Source: Deltaproteobacteria bacterium (lineage in GTDB: Bacteria > Myxococcota > XYA12-FULL-58-9 > JAUUZB01). Taken from it: a DNA stretch of 16,784 bases. The stretch is taken from NCBI GenBank assembly GCA_030590185.1, contig JAUUZB010000003.1, positions 1-16,784 of the forward strand, given 5' to 3'. Under the pieces are notes generated by a model. That model was given only the letters and a program-made list of their open reading frames with translations, ran no database searches and was not told the origin of the DNA. Shown in pieces: positions 7,250-14,562 of the stretch. Both the position numbers and the translations under genes were made by a program. Position 1 is the first letter of the stretch. The number at the start of each line of letters is the position of its first letter.

Positions 7250-8989
7250 ATGAGTAACACCCCCGTCTCCGCAGCCACCGTTCTGATCGTCGATGACGAG
7301 GAGCTAACTCGCGAGCTGATCGGGCTGATCCTCAAGGAGGATGGCTATCAGCTCACCTTTGCTGGCTCGGCGCTCCAGGCGATCGCGCTGCTCGAGGATC
7401 GGTCCTTCGACGTGGTGCTCACCGACAAGAACATGCCGGACGGCACCGGGTTGCAGGTGGCGGCCCGGGTGCGCGCCCTCGAGCACGACTCCGAGATCAT
7501 CATGATGTCGGCCTATGCCTCGCTCGAATCCGCGGTCGAGGCGATGAAGCTCGGCGTGGCCGACTACATCCAAAAGCCCTTTGCCGACACGGAGCTGATC
7601 CGCCGCAGCGTGGCTCGGGCGCTCGAGCTCATCAACCTACGCCGCGCCAACCTGAATCTCGTCACGGAGCTCCGCACGAAAAACGAGGAGCTCGAAGCCC
7701 TCGCCACCCGGGACCCGCTCACCAAACTCTTCAACCACGCTTACTTCCAACAGGCCCTCGACCGCGAGATCGTGCGCAGCCACCGCAACGAGGAGGAATT
7801 CGGTCTGCTCTTCATCGACCTCGACGACTTCAAGTCGGTCAACGACACCCACGGTCACCTCACCGGCGACAAGCTCTTGGCTGGGTTCGCCGCGCTCCTG
7901 CAGGGAGAGGTGCGCAGGTCGGACATGAGCTTCCGGCTGCGTGCCCAGGACATCGCCGCCCGCTACGGCGGCGATGAATTCGCCATCATCCTGCCCCAAA
8001 CGCCCAAGCACGGCGCCGCCACCAAGGCAGAGCGGTTGCGGGAGTTGATGGAGGAGCACAGCGCTGGCCTGCTCGATCTGCCGGTTCAGCAGACCCTGTC
8101 GATCGGCGTCGCCGCCTATCCCATCGATGCCACCGAGCGCACCAAGCTGATCGACATCGCCGATCGCTGCCTCTACGCGGCCAAGCGGGCCGGCCGCAAC
8201 CGAATCGTCGCCTGCAGCGAATCGGTGTTGCAGGAGAACACCACCACCGGCAGCGCCGCATTGATGAGCGCCGAGTTGATCAGCTCCCTCGAGCGCAGCC
8301 TCGAGGAGGAGAGCTTCGATTTTGTTTACCAGCCGGTGGTCACCGCGGAGGATGGCCGGGTCGTGGGCTACGAGGCGCTTTGCCGGCCCCGGGACCCGGT
8401 CTTTGCGAACCCGATCGAGTTCCTTGCGGCCGCCGAGACCTGCGGCAAGGTCGGACGCCTCGGACGCATCCTGCGGCGCGTAGCCGTGACCGCCCTCGAT
8501 GAGCTCGATGATGACCTGCTCCTGTTCATCAACCTGCACCCACAAGAGATCAACGACCCGGAGCTCTGTGCGCTCGACGAGGTCGTTCAACGCCACGCCC
8601 ATCAGGTCGTCTTCGAGCTCACCAACACCCACCGGATCAAGAACCAGGTCCACGTCCGGGGGGTGCTCAAGAAGCTGCGGGAGACCGGCCTGCGCGTCTC
8701 GCTGGACGACCTCGGTAGCGACTACATGGGGCTCAATACCCTCGCCTCCCTCGAGCCGGACTTCGCCCGGATCCACCGCGGGCTGGTGAAGGGGTCGTTG
8801 AGCGACAAGCGGTTGGAGCGCCTGGTCAGACACGTCATTGAGTTCGCCAACGGCGAAGGGATTCAGGTGATCGCCGAGGGCATCGAGACCGAGGCGGAGC
8901 GCGACTCGGTGGTGGAGCTCGGCGCCTCGCTGCTGCAGGGCTATCTGTTTGGCCGCCCGGTGCCGCTCGATCGGCTCCCCTCCCGCTGA
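7250..8989 (+). CDS. Response regulator with GGDEF and EAL domains (c-di-GMP turnover)
   Basis: A 579-residue REC-GGDEF-EAL protein. REC spans about 8-125, with acidic pair Asp15/Asp16, phosphoacceptor Asp59, Ser87 and Lys109, all intact. A short coiled linker (127-152) leads to GGDEF (153-320), which has an intact GGDEF at 240-244 and an RxxD inhibitory site (Arg231-Asp234) five residues before it, so it is a likely active, product-inhibited diguanylate cyclase. EAL spans about 340-575. It keeps Glu375 (EAL), Asn428, Glu456, Asp486/Asp487, Glu543 and Gln563, but the catalytic Lys is Arg507 and the loop-6 Glu is Asn459, so phosphodiesterase activity may be weak or lost. No cognate kinase is visible. 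ATG 7250 is chosen because upstream TTG 7199 overlaps the probable -10. GTG 7205 is another possibility and would be leaderless. No strong Shine-Dalgarno precedes any of these. Confidence 0.92.
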   Translation: MSNTPVSAATVLIVDDEELTRELIGLILKEDGYQLTFAGSALQAIALLEDRSFDVVLTDKNMPDGTGLQVAARVRALEHDSEIIMMSAYASLESAVEAMKLGVADYIQKPFADTELIRRSVARALELINLRRANLNLVTELRTKNEELEALATRDPLTKLFNHAYFQQALDREIVRSHRNEEEFGLLFIDLDDFKSVNDTHGHLTGDKLLAGFAALLQGEVRRSDMSFRLRAQDIAARYGGDEFAIILPQTPKHGAATKAERLRELMEEHSAGLLDLPVQQTLSIGVAAYPIDATERTKLIDIADRCLYAAKRAGRNRIVACSESVLQENTTTGSAALMSAELISSLERSLEEESFDFVYQPVVTAEDGRVVGYEALCRPRDPVFANPIEFLAAAETCGKVGRLGRILRRVAVTALDELDDDLLLFINLHPQEINDPELCALDEVVQRHAHQVVFELTNTHRIKNQVHVRGVLKKLRETGLRVSLDDLGSDYMGLNTLASLEPDFARIHRGLVKGSLSDKRLERLVRHVIEFANGEGIQVIAEGIETEAERDSVVELGASLLQGYLFGRPVPLDRLPSR

Positions 8990-8998
8990 GCCGTTACC

Positions 8999-9027
8999 CT
9001 CCCCGCCCGCCGGACGGCCTCGGGGAG
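8999..9027 (+). terminator. Strong GC hairpin after the response regulator gene
   Basis: CTCCCCG (8999-9005) pairs perfectly with CGGGGAG (9021-9027), and an inner GCC/GGC stem (9009-9011 with 9016-9018) closes a tetraloop. No T-tract follows, so intrinsic termination is uncertain. The position, 10 nt after the stop codon, is suitable. Confidence 0.4.
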
Positions 9028-9040
9028 CGGATAGATGAAG

Positions 9041-9070
9041 TTGTGTCGGGAACCCGGCCGGGTCTAAACT
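9041..9070 (+). promoter_or_regulatory. Possible promoter of the LRR lipoprotein gene
   Basis: TTGTGT (9041-9046) and TAAACT (9065-9070) are separated by 18 bp. The -10 ends 6 nt before the GTG at 9077, so transcription would begin at or next to the start codon. Both boxes match consensus only partly. Confidence 0.3.
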
Positions 9071-9076
9071 TCTAGG

Positions 9077-11413
9077 GTGCGAGTCTGCCTCCCGATTGTC
9101 CTGGCGCCGCTGCTGCTGAGCGCCGCCTGCGCCACCGTCCCGCTGCGCTACCAGGGCAGCTACATCCGCGCCTCGGCCCTCGCGGCGGTGAAGAACGGGG
9201 GGCTCTTCGCCGCCGGCGATCACACCAACCTCACCTTGGCCGCCGAGCTGGCCACCCTCGAGTCCGGCGGGGAACGCCGAGCCTTGTTGGTCGTGGGGGT
9301 GACCGGGTCGGAGGTCGACGGTTACCAGCTCAAGCTGGTGGAACGCGGCCGCGAAGAACGTTTCATGTCCGACGGCCAATCCGGGGTCCGGATCCCGGAC
9401 GAGGACGCGCACCTACGACTCGACGCCACCTGGGATCTCGAGCTGGTGAATGGCCAACCGCGGCTCACCACAGGCGAGGTACAGTGGGTACGAATCGCCG
9501 ATGCCCTACCCGCGGCCAGCGGTCTGTCCGCCGCTTCGATCACCAGCGCCGCGCTGTTCTCGCGTGGCTTCGTCTCGGACTCCGAAGCCTGGGTCATCGT
9601 CGGCCGACCACGCCCTGGCGTGGCTGACCTGCGTCGCGGCAGCGAGGATGTCTGGACCCAATTCCGGGGCGGTTTCGACGCGCCCTTTGGCGATACGTTT
9701 GGCGCCGCGCCACTGATGCAGATCGGACACGAGACCTACCTGCTCGAGCAGCGCAACCGGGGGATCCGATTGGTGCCCGCCGCCGCTGGCCCGAAGACCC
9801 GGCGAGGCGCCGAGGTGATCGAGCTGAGCGAGATGGAGAGCCCACCCTTCCTGGTGCTCACCGACCGGGTTACGATCCATCAGGCACCGTCTGCTGATTC
9901 CCCAGTACTCGGTGAGTTCGGCTACCTCACCGCGGTGGCGCCCTGGATCCGCAGCGACCAACGCCAGACGGTCGGCGGGCTGGAGGGGCACTGGTACCTC
10001 GTGCAGGCCGGAGCGGCCATCGGTTGGACCTTCGGCACCTCCCTGGGCCAGCGGCTCCAGCCGATGGAGGGTCCGCCCGCCCCGCCTCCGCTCTGGGAAG
10101 CGGAGCCGGTCGACGCTGGCCTGCGGGTGGGGTTTGGCTACGACCGCGATGGTCCTGTGTGTCGTTTCGAGACAGAGGCTGGCAGTTTTCTGCTGCAGAA
10201 GCAGGCTCCGGCCTGCGTCGGTAGCGAGCGCGGGCGATGCTCCAGCGAGGGGCTTCCCTATTGGGGCGACGGCGACCGCGCGCTGTTGTTACTCGCCGCG
10301 CTCAACGACGACCAACGCGCCGACCTCCTGTGCCTGTTCGAGAAACAGGGCGAGCTCGCCATTTGCCCGGTCCTCTCGGTGGGCGAGGACGGCTTTGCGG
10401 CCGCGGGCTGCGTGCTCCAGCCCGGGCCGGAGGCCCCCGGAATCACCGCCGTCGACCAGAACCAGGACGGCCACCTGGATCTGTCCTTCGGCGACGGCGA
10501 GCCGATCCTGTTCGACCCCGCCATCGGGCGCTTCGCTGGTGCGGTGGAGGCACGGCTCGAGGCTAGCCTGCCGAGCCGAATCGCCGCCTCGGCGATCGAC
10601 TTCCAACGGGACGCCGAGGGCCGAATCGTGATGGTCAGCTTGCGCGATCCGCGGCTGCGCGTCATTCCGCCGGAGATCGCGAACCAGACCCTGCTCACGC
10701 AGCTCCTCATCTCGCGCAGTCCGATCCGTGCCCTGCCTGTCGAGTTGACCCGACTCGAGCACCTAGAGACCCTGCAGGTCGAGGATGGCGAGCTGAGACG
10801 GATCCCACGCTTTGTGGCGGACTTGGCCCGGTTGACTGATCTGGACCTGTCCGGCAACCGCATCGAGACCTTCGCGCCAGCCTTGCTCGAGCTCACCGGG
10901 CTGCGCCGACTCGACCTGAGCCGCAACGACCTGACCAACCTGCCGGAGGAGGTCGGGCGCCTGCAGGCCTTGCGTACCCTTGAGCTCAACGGCAACCGCC
11001 TGCGCGATCTGCCGGCCTCCATGGCCGAGCTCAACGGCTTGCGCACCCTAGCGCTCTACGGCAATCAGCTCGACCGCCTGCCGGAGGCCCCGCGCAGTTG
11101 CAAGGCGCTCGAAGAGCTGGACCTGTCCCGCAACCTGATCACCGAGCTGCCGGCCTGGCTCGGTGAGCTCACCGCACTCGCGGGGCTCGGCCTGGCCAAC
11201 AATCGACTCTCGGCCCTGCCGCCCGCCATCGGCCAACTCACCGCCCTGACCCGCCTCGACCTGTCCGGCAACCGACTCACCCACCTCCCAGCGAGCATGA
11301 AGGGCCTCGACGCCCTCGGTGAGGTGCACTGGGAGGGCCGGCCATGCGGGCGCAGGGCGAGTGAGGCAACGGCGGCGTTTCTCGAGCGGTGTGTTGGGCT
11401 GCCCTGGAAGTAG
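9077..11413 (+). CDS. Predicted lipoprotein with SH3b-like domain and leucine-rich repeats
   Basis: A 778-residue exported protein. A hydrophobic signal (residues 5-17) ends in LLLSAAC, with Cys18 as the likely lipidated residue. The -3 Ser is tolerated but not ideal. A beta-rich region of unknown family (about 25-250) is followed by a bacterial SH3-like segment (about 262-325; TIHQAPSADSPVLG, then GHWYLVQ and GWTFGTSL), the fold used to bind peptidoglycan or peptides. Next comes a domain with a calcium-loop-like motif DQNQDGHLDLSFGDG (460-474), as in FG-GAP or dockerin-like repeats. About nine leucine-rich repeats of 23 residues (520-752, type LxxLxxLDLSxNxLxxLPxxI) form a C-terminal horseshoe. 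Cell-envelope recognition or adhesion is the natural inference. Neither substrate nor partner can be named. The start is GTG 9077, with no Shine-Dalgarno and a -10-like element 6 nt before it. Confidence 0.85.
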   Translation: MRVCLPIVLAPLLLSAACATVPLRYQGSYIRASALAAVKNGGLFAAGDHTNLTLAAELATLESGGERRALLVVGVTGSEVDGYQLKLVERGREERFMSDGQSGVRIPDEDAHLRLDATWDLELVNGQPRLTTGEVQWVRIADALPAASGLSAASITSAALFSRGFVSDSEAWVIVGRPRPGVADLRRGSEDVWTQFRGGFDAPFGDTFGAAPLMQIGHETYLLEQRNRGIRLVPAAAGPKTRRGAEVIELSEMESPPFLVLTDRVTIHQAPSADSPVLGEFGYLTAVAPWIRSDQRQTVGGLEGHWYLVQAGAAIGWTFGTSLGQRLQPMEGPPAPPPLWEAEPVDAGLRVGFGYDRDGPVCRFETEAGSFLLQKQAPACVGSERGRCSSEGLPYWGDGDRALLLLAALNDDQRADLLCLFEKQGELAICPVLSVGEDGFAAAGCVLQPGPEAPGITAVDQNQDGHLDLSFGDGEPILFDPAIGRFAGAVEARLEASLPSRIAASAIDFQRDAEGRIVMVSLRDPRLRVIPPEIANQTLLTQLLISRSPIRALPVELTRLEHLETLQVEDGELRRIPRFVADLARLTDLDLSGNRIETFAPALLELTGLRRLDLSRNDLTNLPEEVGRLQALRTLELNGNRLRDLPASMAELNGLRTLALYGNQLDRLPEAPRSCKALEELDLSRNLITELPAWLGELTALAGLGLANNRLSALPPAIGQLTALTRLDLSGNRLTHLPASMKGLDALGEVHWEGRPCGRRASEATAAFLERCVGLPWK

Positions 11414-11468
11414 GCTCTTCCCGCCCCTCGATCGATCACGTCTCGTTGCCCTGGGGATCCCGGGGAGC

Positions 11469-11485
11469 GCCGGCTTCCAGCCGGC
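11469..11485. repeat. Dispersed-type palindrome GCCGGC-TTCCA-GCCGGC
   Basis: A perfect 6-bp stem with a 5-nt loop, in the gap between the LRR gene and tetR. Read in minus frame, its surroundings give the string AGWKPALPG. As I recall, that string recurs in spurious ORFs of many environmental genomes because this palindrome is dispersed there. No T-tract follows. The remainder of the gap (11414-11573) shows nothing else recognisable. Confidence 0.5.
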
Positions 11486-11573
11486 AGGATACGCGACCCG
11501 ACGTACCACCTATAAGAAGATGGCGCTCCACATAGCCGTCATTCCCGCACCGCTCGAATGCAGTTGACCCATT

Positions 11574-11608
11574 TCGGTGACTATGATTCAGTGAATATAT
11601 GTCACCGA
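11574..11608. promoter_or_regulatory. 35-bp operator-like dyad over the tetR start codon
   Basis: TCGGTGAC (11574-11581) and GTCACCGA (11601-11608) are perfect 8-bp inverted arms. At their common centre (11591) lies an 11-bp palindrome ATTCAGTGAAT (11586-11596). The dyad covers a -10-like TATGAT (11582-11587) and the ATG of the TetR gene (11599). This is the size and layout expected for a TetR-family operator and implies autoregulation of the tetR-radical SAM-membrane protein operon. Confidence 0.65.
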
Positions 11609-12258
11609 CTCTGAGTCAGCCAGATCCCGCCACTCGAAAGCTCAAGAAAGCAGAAACCCGCAAGCGCCTCAAAGCCGCGGCCGAGGCCTGTTTTGGTCGA
11701 CTCGGTTTCTCCAGCTGCTCGATCGGCGACATCGCCAAGGCCGCCGGCGTCGCCCATGGAACCTTCTACGTCCATTTCCCGAGCAAAGAGGCACTGGCCG
11801 ACGAGTTGCTGGCCGACTTCAACACCGGCCTGGTGGAACGTCTTCAGCCGATCCTTGGCGCCACCGCCTCGACGCCGCTGCGGACCACGGTCCGTTCCAC
11901 CGCCGAGATCTTCCTCGACTACTGGAGCGAGCATCGCGGCTTCGTCGAGACCTATGCCCAGCGCACCGCCGCGGGTCTGACCCTCACCGAGCTTCGCGAC
12001 GGGATCAACCCACCGATGTTGCAGCTCCTGCGGGCAACCCTGGCCGCGGCCGCGCCACAGCTCGGCCCGCACCAACCTAGCTGGCACCTGGTCACCCACG
12101 GTCTGCTCTCCATGTGGCTGCGCATCGGGCTGCAGTACGTGCTCAACCCGGCGGTGGAGCGCCACGACGCGGTCACCACCCTAACGCAGATGTCGATCGG
12201 CGCGGTGGGCGCCCTGCTCGCGCCGCCCCAAACCCCGGAGGAGGAAGACCACCGATGA
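11599..12258 (+). CDS. TetR/AcrR-family transcriptional regulator
   Basis: A 219-residue regulator. The N-terminal DNA-binding domain is typical: ETRKRLKAAAEACFGRLGFSSCSIGDIAKAAGV contains helix 1 and the start of the helix-turn-helix, completed by AHGTFYVHFPSKEALADEL (helix-turn-helix about 42-61). The rest is a helical ligand-binding domain too divergent to predict a ligand. The gene sits first in a likely operon; its stop overlaps the radical SAM start as ATGA. Its start codon lies within a strong dyad, so it most likely represses itself and the two downstream genes until an inducer binds. No Shine-Dalgarno is seen. The -10-like TATGAT ends 11 nt before the ATG, so the message may have almost no leader. 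Confidence 0.92.
   Translation: MSPTLSQPDPATRKLKKAETRKRLKAAAEACFGRLGFSSCSIGDIAKAAGVAHGTFYVHFPSKEALADELLADFNTGLVERLQPILGATASTPLRTTVRSTAEIFLDYWSEHRGFVETYAQRTAAGLTLTELRDGINPPMLQLLRATLAAAAPQLGPHQPSWHLVTHGLLSMWLRIGLQYVLNPAVERHDAVTTLTQMSIGAVGALLAPPQTPEEEDHR
12237..12244 (+). promoter_or_regulatory. Ribosome binding site of the radical SAM gene
   Basis: GGAGGAGG lies inside the end of the tetR gene, 10 nt before the ATG at 12255. It selects that start over upstream in-frame codons. Confidence 0.75.
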
Positions 12259-13598
12259 CCAGCCTCGCCCAACCCCCTGTTGACGCGCCTCCCCCACCCG
12301 CGGCCGCAAAGCTGCGGGCACGCCATCGCAAGCGCGCCGACGCCAGCCACGTCGCCGAGACCCATCCTCCCCTCGAGGCCTTCTCGCGCTATCAACCCCG
12401 GCCGGGGCACCCAGATTGGCAACGGCTCGCGGCCGAGGCCCGTGAGCTCGCCTCACGCCTGCGCCCACAGCTCGACGAGCCCCGTCGTGGACGGGCCGAG
12501 CGCCGCCGGCGAGCAGCGGGGTTCGCCACCGCCGCCCGCAACTACGCCATCAATCGCCGGTTGATGCACGAGGGCCGCGAAGATCTGCGGCCGCTCTACT
12601 ACATCTGGACCGTCACCCGCGCCTGCAACTTCGCCTGTGAGTATTGCGACGACCACCGCGGTCGCAAGTATCCGGACCTACCGACCGACGACGTCCTCGA
12701 TACCGCCGACGCCAAGCGTCTGCTAACCGTGATGCGCACCGGCACGGCCTCGGTCTACTTCGCCGGCGGCGAGCCAACCCTGCGTCGGGACCTCCCGGAG
12801 CTAACCCGCGCCGCCCGGGATCTCGACTACTACCCGATCATCGTCAACACGAACGCCAGCGCCTTCCATCGCCTGCTCGCCCTCGACCGCTGGCGCAGCT
12901 GGCTCGCCGACATCGATATCGTGGTGGTCAGCATCGACGCCCTCGACCTCGCTACCCTCGGCCGGATGTGGGTCTACCGCCGGCCCGAGGATGTCCTGCG
13001 CAACCTGCTGTTGCTGCGCGAGCTCGCCGAGGAGATGAACGTCAAGTTGATGGTCAACACCGTGATCCAACCGGGGGCCGTCCAACACGCGCGGGAGGTG
13101 CTCGACCTGGTCAACGATCTGGGGATCTGGTTCTGTCCGGTGCCGATGAACGTCGGGCCGCGTATCCACCCCGACCTGCTCGAGGATCCAGAGTACCGCG
13201 CCCTCGCCGAGCTGATCCTGGAGCGCAAGCGCGCCGGCCATCGCGTCGCCGGCTCCCGGCGGCTCAACCAACGGCTGTTGCGCGCCGCGCCCATTGAATG
13301 CCGCAACACCCTCAAGCCCCACGTCGATCACGACGGCCGCCTGTTCTGGCCGTGCAAGGCGTGCGTCAACATTGGACCGGAGATGGTGCGGGTGCTCGAC
13401 TTCGACAACCTCGACGCCATGTACGCCCACGCTAGCGGGCGGATCGATCCGACGCGATTTTGCGGCCCGGCCATCAACCAATGCGGCGCCGCGTGCAACT
13501 GGGCCCAGAACTACTCCACCGACGCCTACGCCTTCGGCCTGCGCCACCCGGTGCGTGGACTGGTGCCGGAGATGCTCGAGTTTCTGCGCACCCGGTAG
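12255..13598 (+). CDS. Radical SAM protein with SPASM-like C-terminus
   Basis: A 447-residue enzyme. A Pro/Ala/Arg-rich N-terminal extension (about 1-110) precedes the radical SAM core, whose cluster motif is CNFACEYC (Cys124, 128, 131) and whose SAM-binding GGEP is at 171-174. The C-terminal part has six cysteines (Cys349, 367, 370, 403, 410, 414), arranged as CRNTLKPHVDHDGRLFWPCKAC and CGPAINQCGAAC. This resembles the SPASM or Twitch auxiliary-cluster domains of peptide- and small-molecule-modifying enzymes, though the spacing is not canonical. HpnH- or PqqE-like relatives are possible, and no specific substrate can be named. The start is ATG 12255, in an ATGA overlap with tetR and with a strong Shine-Dalgarno. 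A membrane protein gene follows 82 bp downstream, probably under the same TetR control. Confidence 0.88.
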   Translation: MTSLAQPPVDAPPPPAAAKLRARHRKRADASHVAETHPPLEAFSRYQPRPGHPDWQRLAAEARELASRLRPQLDEPRRGRAERRRRAAGFATAARNYAINRRLMHEGREDLRPLYYIWTVTRACNFACEYCDDHRGRKYPDLPTDDVLDTADAKRLLTVMRTGTASVYFAGGEPTLRRDLPELTRAARDLDYYPIIVNTNASAFHRLLALDRWRSWLADIDIVVVSIDALDLATLGRMWVYRRPEDVLRNLLLLRELAEEMNVKLMVNTVIQPGAVQHAREVLDLVNDLGIWFCPVPMNVGPRIHPDLLEDPEYRALAELILERKRAGHRVAGSRRLNQRLLRAAPIECRNTLKPHVDHDGRLFWPCKACVNIGPEMVRVLDFDNLDAMYAHASGRIDPTRFCGPAINQCGAACNWAQNYSTDAYAFGLRHPVRGLVPEMLEFLRTR

Positions 13599-13680
13599 AG
13601 ATCTGCGTGCCCGGAAAAGAAAGGACATCCCTCGGTCGGCGTGCCGGCTCGCGAGTCGGCGCCGCGATCGCGGCCCAACC

Positions 13681-14562
13681 ATGACCAGTCTGCAGCCGAC
13701 CAGTGACCGCGCTCTGCTCCTCGACGCCGGCACCATCGCCGTGGTCAGCCTGTTGATCTGCGGGGCAGCGGATCAACTCGACTGGATGACCGTCCTCGTG
13801 CCGCTGGTGTTGGTGGCGCGTACCTACGCCTGGACGCGGCTACCGCGCCGGGAACGCGGGTCGGTTCGGGTCGAGCTGGCGTTGTTGCTCACCTGCACCC
13901 TGCTCGGGGCCTTCAATGACTGGAACTCGGTGGTCGTGCATCGAGTCTACGACTACACCGTGCCCCATTACTTTCCCGACCTCTCCACCATTCCGATCTG
14001 GATGCTGCTGTTCTGGGGGATGATCCTGCGCTCCCTCATCACCCTGTTCCGCTGGCGTCGGCTCGGGGATCCTACGCCGCGTGACGAGCTGTGGTTGGGA
14101 GCGCACACCGGCGCCAGTGGTTGGGGCAAGATCGGCGTCCAGCTCGCTTTCATCGCGGTGACCCGCCAGCTCCTCTACCGCAGCTTCGAGGATCCAATCC
14201 TCTCCTGGTTGCCCTTCGCCATCGCCCTCGGGATGGGCCTGGTGCTATTTCGACCCCGGCGGCGGGTCCTCATGCTGCTCGGGATCTTCGCGTTGGTGGG
14301 GCCCGGGATCGAGATCCTCTACATCCAGGTCGGCGGCCTCCACCACTACCACCACGGCATCCTCGGCGGGGTGCCGGTGTGGATCGCGCTGTGGTGGTTG
14401 CTGGCGGTGATGATCTGGGACGACTTCTCCGGCCGCTGGCAGCTCCTCCTCGGGCGCTGGCTCGATCCGGACAACGCGCGCTTCGTGGCCCGCACGATCC
14501 AGCCAGCGGTCAACGCCGATCCGACCAGGTCCGGGATCAGTGGGGCGTGCCCACCGGCATGA
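13681..14562 (+). CDS. Unrecognised polytopic membrane protein
   Basis: A 293-residue protein with seven or eight predicted membrane spans (about 13-30, 36-50, 63-78, 103-123, 150-164, 173-190, 196-213, 228-246). Notable loops are FNDWNSVVVHRVYDYTVPHYF (78-98), which is long and rich in aromatic residues and polar His/Asp/Asn, and GGLHHYHHG (218-226), a histidine cluster beside GGVPVWIALWW. The latter faintly recalls carotenoid-biosynthesis (CruF-like) or DUF2878-type membrane proteins, but no family is claimed. The His cluster could hold a metal or take part in lipid chemistry. The start is ATG 13681. The frame is open further upstream, but there it reads as an Arg-rich shadow of the radical SAM gene. 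It overlaps the convergent nitroreductase gene by 26 bp. Co-regulation with the radical SAM gene is inferred from orientation and spacing. Confidence 0.75.
   Translation: MTSLQPTSDRALLLDAGTIAVVSLLICGAADQLDWMTVLVPLVLVARTYAWTRLPRRERGSVRVELALLLTCTLLGAFNDWNSVVVHRVYDYTVPHYFPDLSTIPIWMLLFWGMILRSLITLFRWRRLGDPTPRDELWLGAHTGASGWGKIGVQLAFIAVTRQLLYRSFEDPILSWLPFAIALGMGLVLFRPRRRVLMLLGIFALVGPGIEILYIQVGGLHHYHHGILGGVPVWIALWWLLAVMIWDDFSGRWQLLLGRWLDPDNARFVARTIQPAVNADPTRSGISGACPPA

Noticed and set aside
7637..9412. A 591-codon open frame on the minus strand opposite the response regulator
   Set aside because: It mirrors the codons of an unmistakable REC-GGDEF-EAL gene and reads as His/Gly/Gln-rich sequence without domains; long antisense frames are expected at this GC content.
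11564..11587. TTGACC plus TATGAT as a complete tetR promoter
   Set aside because: The spacing is only 12 bp, too short for a sigma70 promoter. TATGAT alone remains a candidate -10.
12114..12254. Longer N-terminus for the radical SAM protein
   Set aside because: It would overlap most of the end of tetR in another frame; ATG 12255 has both an ATGA overlap and a strong Shine-Dalgarno.
13294..13680. Longer N-terminus for the membrane protein
   Set aside because: The extension lies in the radical SAM gene and its downstream gap and reads as a Ser/Thr/Arg-rich shadow; the hydrophobic protein begins at ATG 13681.
13599..13680. Precursor peptide gene for the radical SAM enzyme
   Set aside because: No start codon with a plausible short peptide or conserved core was found in this gap or in 15248-15431.
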